A stretch of DNA of 12,633 nucleotides from Bacteroidetes bacterium UBA6661 (GCA_002455375.1 DKKR01000050.1:126097-138729); one strand, 5' to 3'; positions 1-7,179 are shown, counted from the stretch's first letter. Numbers and translations: made by a program. Notes: a model not told the origin generated them from the letters alone.

Positions 1-155
1 TTTAAATATTGCTTTACCCAATCGCCTAATGGTACATCACCGGTTTTGTCACCTTGTGTTATCTGCCCGGGAAGTTTGTTGATGGCAATAAGATGGTTGT
101 CTTCAAACAATACCTGACTTCCAATATCCGGTTGTTTAAATCGGATTTGTTCCAT
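1..155 (-). CDS. RluA-family RNA pseudouridine synthase, N-terminal part (cut by window edge)
   Basis: Only the first 51 codons lie in the window; the gene continues beyond base 1. The translated start contains VLFEDNHLIAINKLPGQ at residues 15-31 and QGDKTGD at 34-40. These are typical of the N-terminal part of the RluA catalytic domain in Bacteroidota, where a strand ending in NKLPG or NKPxG precedes the active site. The catalytic aspartate motif (GRLDxxxSG in the family) would lie outside the window, so the target uridine and RluA/C/D subtype cannot be judged. The ATG is at 155-153. Its A is also the last base of the panB TGA, giving a TGATG overlap that suggests translational coupling to panB. 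No S4 domain is seen at the N-terminus, but with so little sequence this is weak evidence. Confidence 0.82.
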   Translation of the reverse strand, partial: MEQIRFKQPDIGSQVLFEDNHLIAINKLPGQITQGDKTGDVPLGDWVKQYL

Positions 156-970
156 CAATACTGCTCCTTGCTATTGGGAAAATCGCGACTCTTAACGTCT
201 GTTATATATTTTGCCGTAGCTGCTTTTATGTCGTCATAGAGGTTGAGATAACGTCTTAAAAAGCGCGGATGAAACTCATTGTTGATGCCCAGCATATCAT
301 GCAACACCAACACTTGTCCGTCAACACCGTTGCCTGCACCAATACCTATGACAGGAATTTTTACTTCTTGTGAAACTATTGCTGCCAGTGCAGCAGGAAT
401 TTTTTCAAGCACAATAGCAAAACATCCGGCTGCTTCTAAAATATGTGCGTCTTCAATCAATCGTTTTGCTTCTTCTTCTTCGCGTGCACGAACTACATAG
501 GTTCCGAACTTATAAATAGATTGCGGTGTTAAACCCAAATGCCCCATCACAGGAACACCGGCAGTCAGAATTCTTTCTATAGACTCCTTTACTTCTCGTC
601 CGCCTTCAAGTTTTACTGCATGTGCACCCGATTCTTTCATGATGCGAATAGCAGACTGAAGTGCTTCCTTGCTGTTGCCCTGATAGGATCCAAAAGGTAA
701 ATCAACTACCACCAAGGCACGTTTAACTGCACGCACAACACTTGATGCATGATATATCATCTGATCGAGTGTGATAGGCAATGTGGTTTCATGCCCTGCC
801 ATGACATTAGATGCAGAATCACCAACCAAAATGACATCAATACCTGCATCATCAATAATACCTGCAAGGCTGAAATCATAAGCTGTGAGCATAGATATTT
901 TCTCGCCACTGCGTTTCATCTCCTGCAAAACGTGGGTGGTTATTTTTTTTACTTCGCTATGTACCGACAT
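155..970 (-). CDS. panB: 3-methyl-2-oxobutanoate hydroxymethyltransferase (ketopantoate hydroxymethyltransferase)
   Basis: PanB transfers a hydroxymethyl group from 5,10-methylenetetrahydrofolate to 2-oxoisovalerate, giving ketopantoate, the first committed step of pantothenate and CoA synthesis in the cytoplasm. The 271-residue product is close to the usual 260-280. Family landmarks are in order: MLTAYDFSLA (27-36), VGDS with metal-ligand Asp51, DLPFGSY with Asp90, KLEGG with Glu122, GHLGLTPQS (143-151), and LEKIP with Glu189 in the place of the catalytic glutamate. IPVIGIGAGNGVDGQVLV (205-222) completes the TIM-barrel signature. By family knowledge the two aspartates and Glu122 bind Mg2+; all are present, so the enzyme should be active. 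It starts 10 bases after the stop of the secreted-protein gene and its stop overlaps the pseudouridine synthase start, so the three genes are probably cotranscribed. No panC or panD is adjacent. Confidence 0.97.
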   Translation of the reverse strand: MSVHSEVKKITTHVLQEMKRSGEKISMLTAYDFSLAGIIDDAGIDVILVGDSASNVMAGHETTLPITLDQMIYHASSVVRAVKRALVVVDLPFGSYQGNSKEALQSAIRIMKESGAHAVKLEGGREVKESIERILTAGVPVMGHLGLTPQSIYKFGTYVVRAREEEEAKRLIEDAHILEAAGCFAIVLEKIPAALAAIVSQEVKIPVIGIGAGNGVDGQVLVLHDMLGINNEFHPRFLRRYLNLYDDIKAATAKYITDVKSRDFPNSKEQY

Positions 971-980
971 ACTTATAAAA

Positions 981-2144
981 TTAATTTTCCTTTGGAAGTG
1001 TAAACTCTGTATTTACCTTCTGAGGTTCTTTTTTCTCTGCAGGCGGAGCTGCTTTTGTACCTTTCTGTTTCATCAACTCAGTTTTTAATATCTGTAACGA
1101 ATCAGAGAGTTGTTTGTTTTTTTCTTTCTCTGCTTTTACAGATTTACTAAGTGTAATAATCAAATCAGCGTTTTCGTTTCCGGCAACCATCTCTTTATAC
1201 TTCAGCAAAGTCTGATTTACTTTTAAAAGCGAATCGAATGATGCTTCTTTTATTGTCATTTGCTTCTGCAAATCGGTTATGATTTTATCTTTTAACTTTC
1301 TTTCATTTTCATCTTCCTGGTCGGCCGACTTCACTGACTCTAAATTGCGTGTCAACTCTTCATTCTCTGCCTGCAACTTATTGATTTGTGTTTTTAGTTT
1401 GATGATAGACTCAGCAAGTTGAATTACATCAGGACTTCCCTCTTGCTGATTGTTGTTGTTACTACTACCTGCTGTTGACTCACTTTTACCGGATGCAGAA
1501 AACAAATAAAGAAAATCTATCTTGGCACGCGAACCCGGTCCAACTATATAACCAAAGCGTCCACTCTTGTAAGCAATTTCAGTAAACGACATCAGCAGGT
1601 TGTTGTTCAGATAAATGTCGTAGTTGCGTTGTGAGAACCTAAGTTCCAGAAGATTGTAAACATTCAGATTATTGATAAAATTACTCTTTACCCAGCCACC
1701 ACTTTTGGCATCACCGGTGAGGTATCTATAACTGCCTGCCACTATCTGACGCAGCCTGAATTGTTTCAAGGTATTTATCTCAAAAATAAATCCGCCATTG
1801 CCATCATTCTGAGCCATAAACATAACACCCACAGAGCCATTCTGATCGTTTGCTTTTTCAATTTTCAGTGAGGTAATCATCTTAAATGCCGGCTGATTGT
1901 AGTCGTAGTTGGCAATAATGGCATAAGGTTTTTCAGGTGCTTTGCGGTTAAGAATATATTCGCCTTCCTGTACTAAAAAAAGATTCTCTGAGTTTGACAT
2001 AAACGTCCATATACCACTGCTGGTATCGAAATTTTCACTTAAATCGAGGCGGTCGAACTTTTCATTTACTGTTTGCGCCTGCACCGGTGTTAATTTTGAC
2101 AAAGCTACAGCAGTAAACATCAGAAGAAAAAGCAATTTATACAT
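981..2144 (-). CDS. Secreted protein with concanavalin-like jellyroll domain and C-terminal coiled coil
   Basis: I do not recognise a named family for this 387-residue protein. Residues 1-23 form a signal peptide (Met-Tyr-Lys, hydrophobic core, likely cleavage after VQA). Residues about 25-215 alternate short beta-like stretches with Trp46, FIFEINTLKQFRLRQIV (119-135), LLELRFSQRNYDIYLNNNLL (165-184) and SGRFGYIVGPGSRAKIDFLYL (194-214). This is the pattern of concanavalin/laminin-G-like or DUF1080-like folds, where a ligand-surface description ends in FGYxV...KIDxL. A Ser/Asn-rich linker (221-236) leads to a long heptad-like coiled coil (about 238-362), then a Lys/Ala/Pro tail. No catalytic residues are evident, so a binding or structural role in the periplasm or on the cell surface is only inferred. 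It leads the probable operon with panB, an odd pairing. The ATG at 2144 is chosen because it starts the signal peptide. Confidence 0.75.
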   Translation of the reverse strand: MYKLLFLLMFTAVALSKLTPVQAQTVNEKFDRLDLSENFDTSSGIWTFMSNSENLFLVQEGEYILNRKAPEKPYAIIANYDYNQPAFKMITSLKIEKANDQNGSVGVMFMAQNDGNGGFIFEINTLKQFRLRQIVAGSYRYLTGDAKSGGWVKSNFINNLNVYNLLELRFSQRNYDIYLNNNLLMSFTEIAYKSGRFGYIVGPGSRAKIDFLYLFSASGKSESTAGSSNNNNQQEGSPDVIQLAESIIKLKTQINKLQAENEELTRNLESVKSADQEDENERKLKDKIITDLQKQMTIKEASFDSLLKVNQTLLKYKEMVAGNENADLIITLSKSVKAEKEKNKQLSDSLQILKTELMKQKGTKAAPPAEKKEPQKVNTEFTLPKEN

Positions 2145-2228
2145 CAGGCAATGGTGATTTTTATGATAACGATATGTTAAAATTTGCGTGGTGAAAATTA
2201 CATATTTTTTTTATCAGCCGTCATCTTC

Positions 2229-2236
2229 TACATTTG
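2229..2236 (+). promoter_or_regulatory. Candidate Bacteroidota -7 box (TACATTTG) for the lipoprotein gene
   Basis: TACATTTG matches the Bacteroidota -7 consensus TAnnTTTG exactly. It ends only five bases before the ATG at 2242. A clear TTG about 19 bases upstream is missing; TTT lies at 2207-2209. If the box is used, transcription would start at or next to the ATG. Such a short motif can occur by chance in AT-rich DNA. Confidence 0.35.
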
Positions 2237-2241
2237 ACCCC

Positions 2242-3237
2242 ATGAATAAGTTATTAATATCTTTTTGTTTACTCTGTCTGTCTCTGTCATCGTGCAAAAC
2301 TGATGTGGATTTATTAGCTCCCTATAAGGAAGTGATGGTTATTTACGGTGTTCTTGACCCTACTGACAGTGTTCAATATATCAGAATCAACAAAGCTTTT
2401 CTTGGCGAAGGCAATGCCTATACGTTTGCACAGGTAGCAGATTCATTTCAATATGCCGATGTGTTGGATGTTAAATTAGAACGCTATAAAAACAACAACT
2501 TTGCAGGCGCCATCAACTTAGAGCGTTTTGAAGGTCCTCCACTAAAGGACGGCATTTTTGCTTCTGCCCCAAATTATCTGTATCGCACAACAGGTCTCGA
2601 CTCTATTTATCAGGACAGTGAATACAAACTTGTTGTCACCAATACACAAACCGGAAATGTTGTTACTTCAAAGACTGTTGTAGTGAGTAAGGCCGGTTCA
2701 ATAATTAACCCGAATCCTTCTTCCCTTTATGGATATGTAAATTTTGCTGATCCTGCCAACCCATTTGTAACCAAATTTTCCTCCAGTGATAAGGCAAAAT
2801 ACTATGACTTAAACATAAAATTTAATTATAAAGAGATTGAAATTGCAAACCCTTCTAATTTTGAGATGAAATCAATTTTTTTCAGAGTTGATGGTGTTGA
2901 AAAACAAAGTAACAACAGCCTTGAAATTCCCGTATCTTATACTACATTTTATTCTGCTTTGAGGAGATTAATTCCGGTTAATCCATTTGTAAAACGCGAA
3001 GCAGAACCACTTGATTTTGTATTGGTTGGTGGTGCAGAAGAGTTGTACACATATTATCAGGTTAACCGCCCGCCAACAGGCATCAATCAATCTATTCCGC
3101 AATACACCAATATTGAAGGAGGCATTGGCATTTTCAGTAGTAAATATACTGATATTGTTTCTCATAAATCTTTGTCTCAAACCTCAATGGACTCGCTTAT
3201 CAATGGCGCCATAACCAAGGATTTGGGCTTTCAGTAA
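2242..3237 (+). CDS. Lipoprotein, DUF4249-like
   Basis: The 331-residue product begins with MNKLLISFCLLCLSLSSC, a lipoprotein signal peptide with lipobox LSSC and lipidated Cys18, so it should be anchored in the outer membrane or periplasmic leaflet. After the cysteine comes KTDVDLLAPYKEVMVIYGVL and then DSVQYIRINKAFLGEGNAY. This layout, with an early VIYGxLxxxD strand and an IRINKAFLG segment, resembles DUF4249-type lipoproteins of Bacteroidota, some of which neighbour TonB-dependent receptors. The match is by eye and tentative, and no receptor gene is nearby. The remainder alternates polar beta-like stretches with no catalytic motif. An upstream GTG in frame (2188) was not used because it would add 18 residues before the signal peptide. 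The gene diverges from the secreted-protein gene, with 97 bases between the two starts. Confidence 0.72.
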   Translation: MNKLLISFCLLCLSLSSCKTDVDLLAPYKEVMVIYGVLDPTDSVQYIRINKAFLGEGNAYTFAQVADSFQYADVLDVKLERYKNNNFAGAINLERFEGPPLKDGIFASAPNYLYRTTGLDSIYQDSEYKLVVTNTQTGNVVTSKTVVVSKAGSIINPNPSSLYGYVNFADPANPFVTKFSSSDKAKYYDLNIKFNYKEIEIANPSNFEMKSIFFRVDGVEKQSNNSLEIPVSYTTFYSALRRLIPVNPFVKREAEPLDFVLVGGAEELYTYYQVNRPPTGINQSIPQYTNIEGGIGIFSSKYTDIVSHKSLSQTSMDSLINGAITKDLGFQ

Positions 3238-3282
3238 CCGTGTCTTTTTGTCATATTTTTAATTAGTTACCTTAGTGATTTG

Positions 3283-3305
3283 ACTGTAATGACAGTAAAA
3301 TGTCA
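3283..3305 (+). promoter_or_regulatory. Overlapping inverted repeats upstream of dnaK (candidate operator or activator site)
   Basis: Two perfect inverted repeats share bases: ACTGT-AATG-ACAGT (3283-3296) and TGACA-GTAAAA-TGTCA (3290-3305). A further TGTCA half-site lies at 3249-3253. The pair ends 11 bases before the sigma-54-like element. The arrangement is unlike CIRCE (TTAGCACTC-N9-GAGTGCTAA), so HrcA is not indicated. A binding role for a regulator of chaperone expression is inferred from position and symmetry only. Confidence 0.45.
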
Positions 3306-3316
3306 TAAATAGTCCA

Positions 3317-3333
3317 TTGGCACAAGGCTTGAC
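3317..3333 (+). promoter_or_regulatory. Candidate sigma-54-type -24/-12 promoter for dnaK
   Basis: TTGGCAC, five bases, then TTGAC reproduces the spacing of the sigma-54 consensus TTGGCACG-N4-TTGCW, with GG at 3319-3320 and ten bases to the -13/-12 dinucleotide. The one clear departure is GA for GC at 3331-3332. A start near 3344 would give a leader of about 25 bases before the dnaK ATG. No TTG...TAnnTTTG primary promoter is seen in the 131-base gap. Confidence 0.45.
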
Positions 3334-3368
3334 AATAGGATAAAAAACCTCTAAAAGTATTTAAGAAA

Positions 3369-5291
3369 ATGAGAAAAGTTATTGGAATTGACCTTGGAAC
3401 AACCAACTCATGCGTTGCCGTAATGGAAGGTAACGAACCTGTGGTTATTCCGAACAGCGAAGGTCGCAGAACAACCCCATCCATTGTTGGATTTATTAAA
3501 GATGGCGAACGTAAAGTTGGCGATCCTGCTAAACGTCAGGCTATCACCAATCCAAAAAATACGGTTTATTCTATAAAGCGTTTCATGGGCGAAACCTATG
3601 ATCATGCAAGCAAAGAAAAAGACCGCGTACCTTACGAAGTGGTGAAAGGGGATAACAACACACCACGAATTAAAATTAACGATCGCCAATATACGCCACA
3701 AGAAATTTCTGCCATTATACTTCAGAAAATGAAAAAAACGGCAGAAGATTATTTGGGCAATGAAGTTACAGAAGCAGTTATCACTGTGCCTGCATACTTC
3801 AACGACTCACAGCGTCAGGCAACAAAAGAGGCCGGTGAAATTGCAGGTCTGAAAGTGTTGCGTATTATCAACGAGCCTACTGCAGCAGCATTAGCTTATG
3901 GTCTTGACAAGAAAAATAAAGACCAGAAAATTGTAGTGTTCGACTGCGGTGGTGGTACACATGACGTTTCTGTGCTTGAACTAGGTGATGGCGTGTTTGA
4001 AGTCAAATCTACTGACGGTGATACACACCTTGGCGGTGACGACTTTGACCAGAGAATAATTGACTGGTTAGCCGATGAGTTTAAGAGCGATGAAGGTATT
4101 GACCTTCGTAAAGACCCTATGGCTTTGCAGCGCTTGAAAGAAGCTGCTGAGAAAGCTAAAATTGAATTGTCAAGTTCAACACAAGCCGAAATTAATCTGC
4201 CATACATTATGCCTGTTGATGGTGTTCCAAAACACTTGGTAAAAACCATTACACGTGCAAAATTTGAGCAATTGGTTGATGATTTAATCAAGCGTACCAT
4301 TGAACCATGTAAAACAGCATTAGAAAATGCAGGATTAAAACCTTCTGATATTGACGAAGTGATTTTAGTTGGTGGTTCAACACGTATTCCCGGTGTACAG
4401 TCAGCAGTAGAGAAATTCTTCGGTAAGTCACCTTCAAAAGGTGTTAACCCGGATGAAGTAGTAGCTATTGGAGCAGCCATACAAGGTGCTGTTTTAACCG
4501 GAGAAGTGAAAGATGTGTTATTACTTGACGTTACACCTCTGTCACTCGGTATTGAAACATTTGGTGGTGTGTTTACCAAACTTATTGAAGCTAACACAAC
4601 CATACCGACTAAGAAAAGTGAAGTGTTTAGTACTGCCAGCGACAATCAGCCATCAGTAGAAATTCACGTTCTGCAGGGTGAGCGCAGCATGGCAAAAGAC
4701 AACCGAACCATCGGACGTTTTCACTTAGATGGTATTCCACCTGCACCACGTGGTGTTCCACAGATTGAAGTAATATTTGATATTGATGCAAACGGCATTC
4801 TGCATGTAACAGCAAAAGACAAAGGCACCGGCAAAGAACAAAAAATACGGATTGAAGCAAGCAGCGGATTGAGTGATGATGAAATCAAACGTATGAAAAC
4901 TGAAGCCGAAGCTAATGCAGAAGCTGATAAAAAAGCAAAAGAAGAAGCCGATAAAGTTAACATGGCCGACACCATGATATTCCAGACAGAAAAACAGCTG
5001 ACTGAATATGGCGATAAACTTTCACAGAGCAATAAAGAAAATATACAGCGTGCATTGAGCAAACTCAAAGATGCACATAAGGAGAAAAACCTTGCTGATA
5101 TTGACACTGCCCTGAATGAGTTGAACACAGCATGGCAAGGTGCTTCACAAGAAATGTATAATGCTACCAACAACACAGCTAACACAACAGCAGGTGGTGC
5201 CGATGCAAATATAAATGCTGAAACACAAAACAACACTGCAGGCGAAGTAACTGATGTTGACTTTGAAGAAGTAAAAGACGATAAGAAGTAA
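3369..5291 (+). CDS. dnaK: Chaperone protein DnaK (Hsp70)
   Basis: DnaK is the cytoplasmic ATP-driven Hsp70 chaperone that binds exposed hydrophobic segments together with DnaJ and GrpE. The 640-residue length is standard. The ATPase domain shows the phosphate-1 loop GIDLGTTNS (6-14), IINEPTAAALAYG (167-179), phosphate-2 FDCGGGTHDVS (191-201) and VGGSTRIP (334-341). The interdomain linker DVLLLDVTPLSLG (382-394) leads into the substrate-binding domain, then a charged helical lid and an Asn/Thr/Ala-rich tail ending in VDFEEVKDDKK, the usual EEVK-type end. In the phosphate-2 loop Cys193 and His198 stand where E. coli has Leu195 and Phe200; the phosphorylatable Thr (E. coli Thr199) is kept as Thr197. 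Nearly all arginines use CGN codons, as expected for a highly expressed gene. It appears monocistronic: grpE and dnaJ are not adjacent and a terminator follows. Confidence 0.99.
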   Translation: MRKVIGIDLGTTNSCVAVMEGNEPVVIPNSEGRRTTPSIVGFIKDGERKVGDPAKRQAITNPKNTVYSIKRFMGETYDHASKEKDRVPYEVVKGDNNTPRIKINDRQYTPQEISAIILQKMKKTAEDYLGNEVTEAVITVPAYFNDSQRQATKEAGEIAGLKVLRIINEPTAAALAYGLDKKNKDQKIVVFDCGGGTHDVSVLELGDGVFEVKSTDGDTHLGGDDFDQRIIDWLADEFKSDEGIDLRKDPMALQRLKEAAEKAKIELSSSTQAEINLPYIMPVDGVPKHLVKTITRAKFEQLVDDLIKRTIEPCKTALENAGLKPSDIDEVILVGGSTRIPGVQSAVEKFFGKSPSKGVNPDEVVAIGAAIQGAVLTGEVKDVLLLDVTPLSLGIETFGGVFTKLIEANTTIPTKKSEVFSTASDNQPSVEIHVLQGERSMAKDNRTIGRFHLDGIPPAPRGVPQIEVIFDIDANGILHVTAKDKGTGKEQKIRIEASSGLSDDEIKRMKTEAEANAEADKKAKEEADKVNMADTMIFQTEKQLTEYGDKLSQSNKENIQRALSKLKDAHKEKNLADIDTALNELNTAWQGASQEMYNATNNTANTTAGGADANINAETQNNTAGEVTDVDFEEVKDDKK

Positions 5292-5313
5292 TTGTAGATT
5301 TTGGTTTTTAGAT

Positions 5314-5345
5314 AATCCGTCCTGATGATTCGGGACGGATTTTTC
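5314..5345 (+). terminator. Rho-independent terminator after dnaK
   Basis: AATCCGTCCTGA (5314-5325) pairs with TCGGGACGGATT (5330-5341) around a TGAT loop. This is a 12-bp stem with a single G-T pair, and its right arm runs into a T-rich tract at 5340-5344. It begins 22 bases after the dnaK stop, which fits the end of a single-gene transcript. Confidence 0.9.
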
Positions 5346-5657
5346 ATTTTATGCCATACTTCAATATCAACTTACATAAATCTTCAACGTGATTTTATTT
5401 ACAAGGAAACTTGGTACGCATGTGGCTGTGTATTGCAGTTGTTTTGCTGCTATATCCCCACATGTACATTTCTGAAGTTAAAACCGGTGCAAAAGGAATG
5501 TGTGGATGATGTTTTATTCTTTTTAGTATAAACTTATTTCAGGTCAAGAAGAAACCTTTACCCTTAGCATTGCAAGGTGGACAATTACAGCCTATGGGAT
5601 TTACAGGCAATGACCAAGTCTATCTGATAGCTGGCATGTCATGTTAAATATTATTAT
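5346..5657. other. Gene-free stretch between the dnaK terminator and the Fic promoter
   Basis: No convincing gene is seen in these 312 bases on either strand. An open frame on the plus strand spans 5510-5647, between a TGA and a TAA, with no ATG near its left end. Its translation includes VKKKPLPLALQGGQLQPMGF and looks more protein-like than random. It could be the 3' remnant of a lost gene, but I cannot name a family. No hairpin, tandem repeat or copy of the nearby tRNA end is visible. Confidence 0.4.
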
Positions 5658-5686
5658 TTGTGAACAAGTTATATGTGTTATATTTG
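5658..5686 (+). promoter_or_regulatory. Bacteroidota-type promoter for the Fic gene
   Basis: TTG at 5658-5660, an 18-base spacer and TATATTTG at 5679-5686 match the TTG-N(17-23)-TAnnTTTG consensus. Transcription would start near 5691-5693, leaving a leader of about 17-19 bases before the ATG at 5710. This placement argues against the upstream in-frame ATG at 5641, which lies before the promoter. Confidence 0.65.
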
Positions 5687-5709
5687 CATCACAATTTAAC
5701 ACGTTATAC

Positions 5710-7008
5710 ATGAAGTTCGAGAAGCCACCTGTTGATGAAACATTTGATATTAAAATAGTTAAACTGATTATAGATGAGCAGTATAAAGATTTTCTCCAAA
5801 CTGTAGAGTCCAGGTATTTGTACTGGGATGAAGTTAAAAACAGGAAGGATTTGCCTTTCGACCCTGCCAAGTCATGGAGGTTAATAAAAACGAGTAGAGC
5901 ACTTAATTCTAAGAGTGTAAATATTGGAGCATACGTCTTTAAGTATTATTTGACTTATCAAATTCAAAAAGATTTACATGAATTTGATTTAAAGATGATA
6001 GGTGGATTATATCAGAATCCGATAACAGATTTTGAAAAAGCAGAATATATAAAAAACTCTTTGATGGAAGAAGCAATTGCATCATCGCAAATTGAAGGTG
6101 CTGCAACAACAACCAAAATTGCCTGGGATATGCTGAAGTCAGGAAGGAACCCAAGAAATGAGTCCGAGCAAATGATATTTAATAATTTGCGAGCTATAAG
6201 ATATATAGAAGAGAATCAAAATAAAAATATTGACAAGGCTTTTATTATCGAGTTACATAAAATTATGACCGTAAAAACAACTGCTGAAGATTGTGGGGGA
6301 GATTACCGTAAAGGAGAGATATTTGTTCAAGATCATGTTGATGGTGAAATTGCTCATATTCCTCCAGATTGGAACGAACTAGGAAGCTTAATGGATAGTC
6401 TCTGCAGTTTTGCAAATTCAGATAAAGAATTTATGCATCCCATTATAAAAGCTTCAATGATTCATTTTTTCATCGGATACATTCACCCGTTTAAAGATGG
6501 AAATGGAAGAACGGCAAGAGCATTGTTTTATTGGTACTTGTTAAAAAAAGGATACACCCTAATAAAAAATATTTCGATTTCAAGAGCAATTCTATCGTCA
6601 AGGATTCAATATGATAAGGCGTTTTTAAAAACAGAGTATGATCAAAATGATTTGAATTATTTTATTACATATTCAATCAAAAGTCTACGCGTAGCATTTG
6701 AAAATCTTGTACGGTATAGAGATAAGAAAAAAGCTGACAAGGAACAGGCATCTGTTATTGCTTACAGACTAATTGAAAAAGGGATGTCTAAGAGACAAGC
6801 AGATTTATTAGGGTATTTATATTCCAAGGAGAGTGCGGCAGTTTCTCTTCAGCAATATGCGATAAAACACGACATAGTCCGCCAAACAGCTAGAAAGGAT
6901 TTGTCGCACTTAGTAAAATTAAATTTACTCATTGAGGAAAAAAAAGGAAAGTCTATTGTTTTTCGTGTTAAGTCAAAGTCCGATGTCGAAAAATTTCTTG
7001 ACAAATAA
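5710..7008 (+). CDS. Fic/DOC-family protein, class II (N-terminal inhibitory motif), with C-terminal winged helix
   Basis: Fic proteins usually transfer AMP from ATP to a hydroxyl side chain of a target protein. In this 432-residue product the catalytic motif HPFKDGNGRTAR is intact at 259-270, with His259 as the expected base. Upstream, S125-S-Q-I-E129-G130 matches the inhibitory helix motif (S/T)xxxE(G/N), in which the glutamate blocks productive ATP binding. Being N-terminal to the Fic core, it places the protein in class II, like SoFic. The stretch GEIFVQDHVDGEIAHIPP (202-219) fits the target-binding flap. Residues about 345-420 look like a winged-helix DNA-binding domain (KRQADLLGYL, then QQYAIKHDIVRQTARKDLSHLVKLNLL). 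The start at 5710 follows a good promoter. No antitoxin gene adjoins it, consistent with built-in inhibition. Fifteen of 21 arginines use AGA/AGG, unlike dnaK, which suggests possible acquisition. The target is unknown. Confidence 0.93.
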   Translation: MKFEKPPVDETFDIKIVKLIIDEQYKDFLQTVESRYLYWDEVKNRKDLPFDPAKSWRLIKTSRALNSKSVNIGAYVFKYYLTYQIQKDLHEFDLKMIGGLYQNPITDFEKAEYIKNSLMEEAIASSQIEGAATTTKIAWDMLKSGRNPRNESEQMIFNNLRAIRYIEENQNKNIDKAFIIELHKIMTVKTTAEDCGGDYRKGEIFVQDHVDGEIAHIPPDWNELGSLMDSLCSFANSDKEFMHPIIKASMIHFFIGYIHPFKDGNGRTARALFYWYLLKKGYTLIKNISISRAILSSRIQYDKAFLKTEYDQNDLNYFITYSIKSLRVAFENLVRYRDKKKADKEQASVIAYRLIEKGMSKRQADLLGYLYSKESAAVSLQQYAIKHDIVRQTARKDLSHLVKLNLLIEEKKGKSIVFRVKSKSDVEKFLDK

Positions 7009-7179
7009 TTACACCCAACAGCAGTCCATCAATAAATTACCCTATTGTTTTCAAAGACAAAAAAATAACTTTTCAAACGCATCAAGAACGATTTAAACTA
7101 CTTTTAAAAGTCATATGATATACATTGGAATCAATAATATAGATGCCCAATACAACACACAAATTGTTTCAAATGAATT

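Noticed and set aside
2188..2241. GTG-initiated extension of the lipoprotein
   Set aside because: It would place 18 residues before a complete lipoprotein signal peptide.
3238..3368. CIRCE element for HrcA control of dnaK
   Set aside because: Neither TTAGCACTC nor GAGTGCTAA is present; the inverted repeats there are of a different type.
3896..4645. Long open frame antisense to dnaK (249 codons)
   Set aside because: It lies wholly within dnaK, has no recognisable motif, and is the usual shadow of a codon-biased gene.
4721..5347. Second long antisense frame over the dnaK 3' end (208 codons)
   Set aside because: It runs through the dnaK lid and the terminator hairpin; its Ser/Ala-rich low-complexity sequence mirrors the dnaK tail.
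5325..5531. Small plus-strand open frame after dnaK
   Set aside because: It would start inside the terminator hairpin, has no promoter, and its translation shows no protein-like pattern.
5641..5709. Upstream ATG for the Fic gene
   Set aside because: It precedes the promoter -33/-7 elements and adds a peptide without family support.
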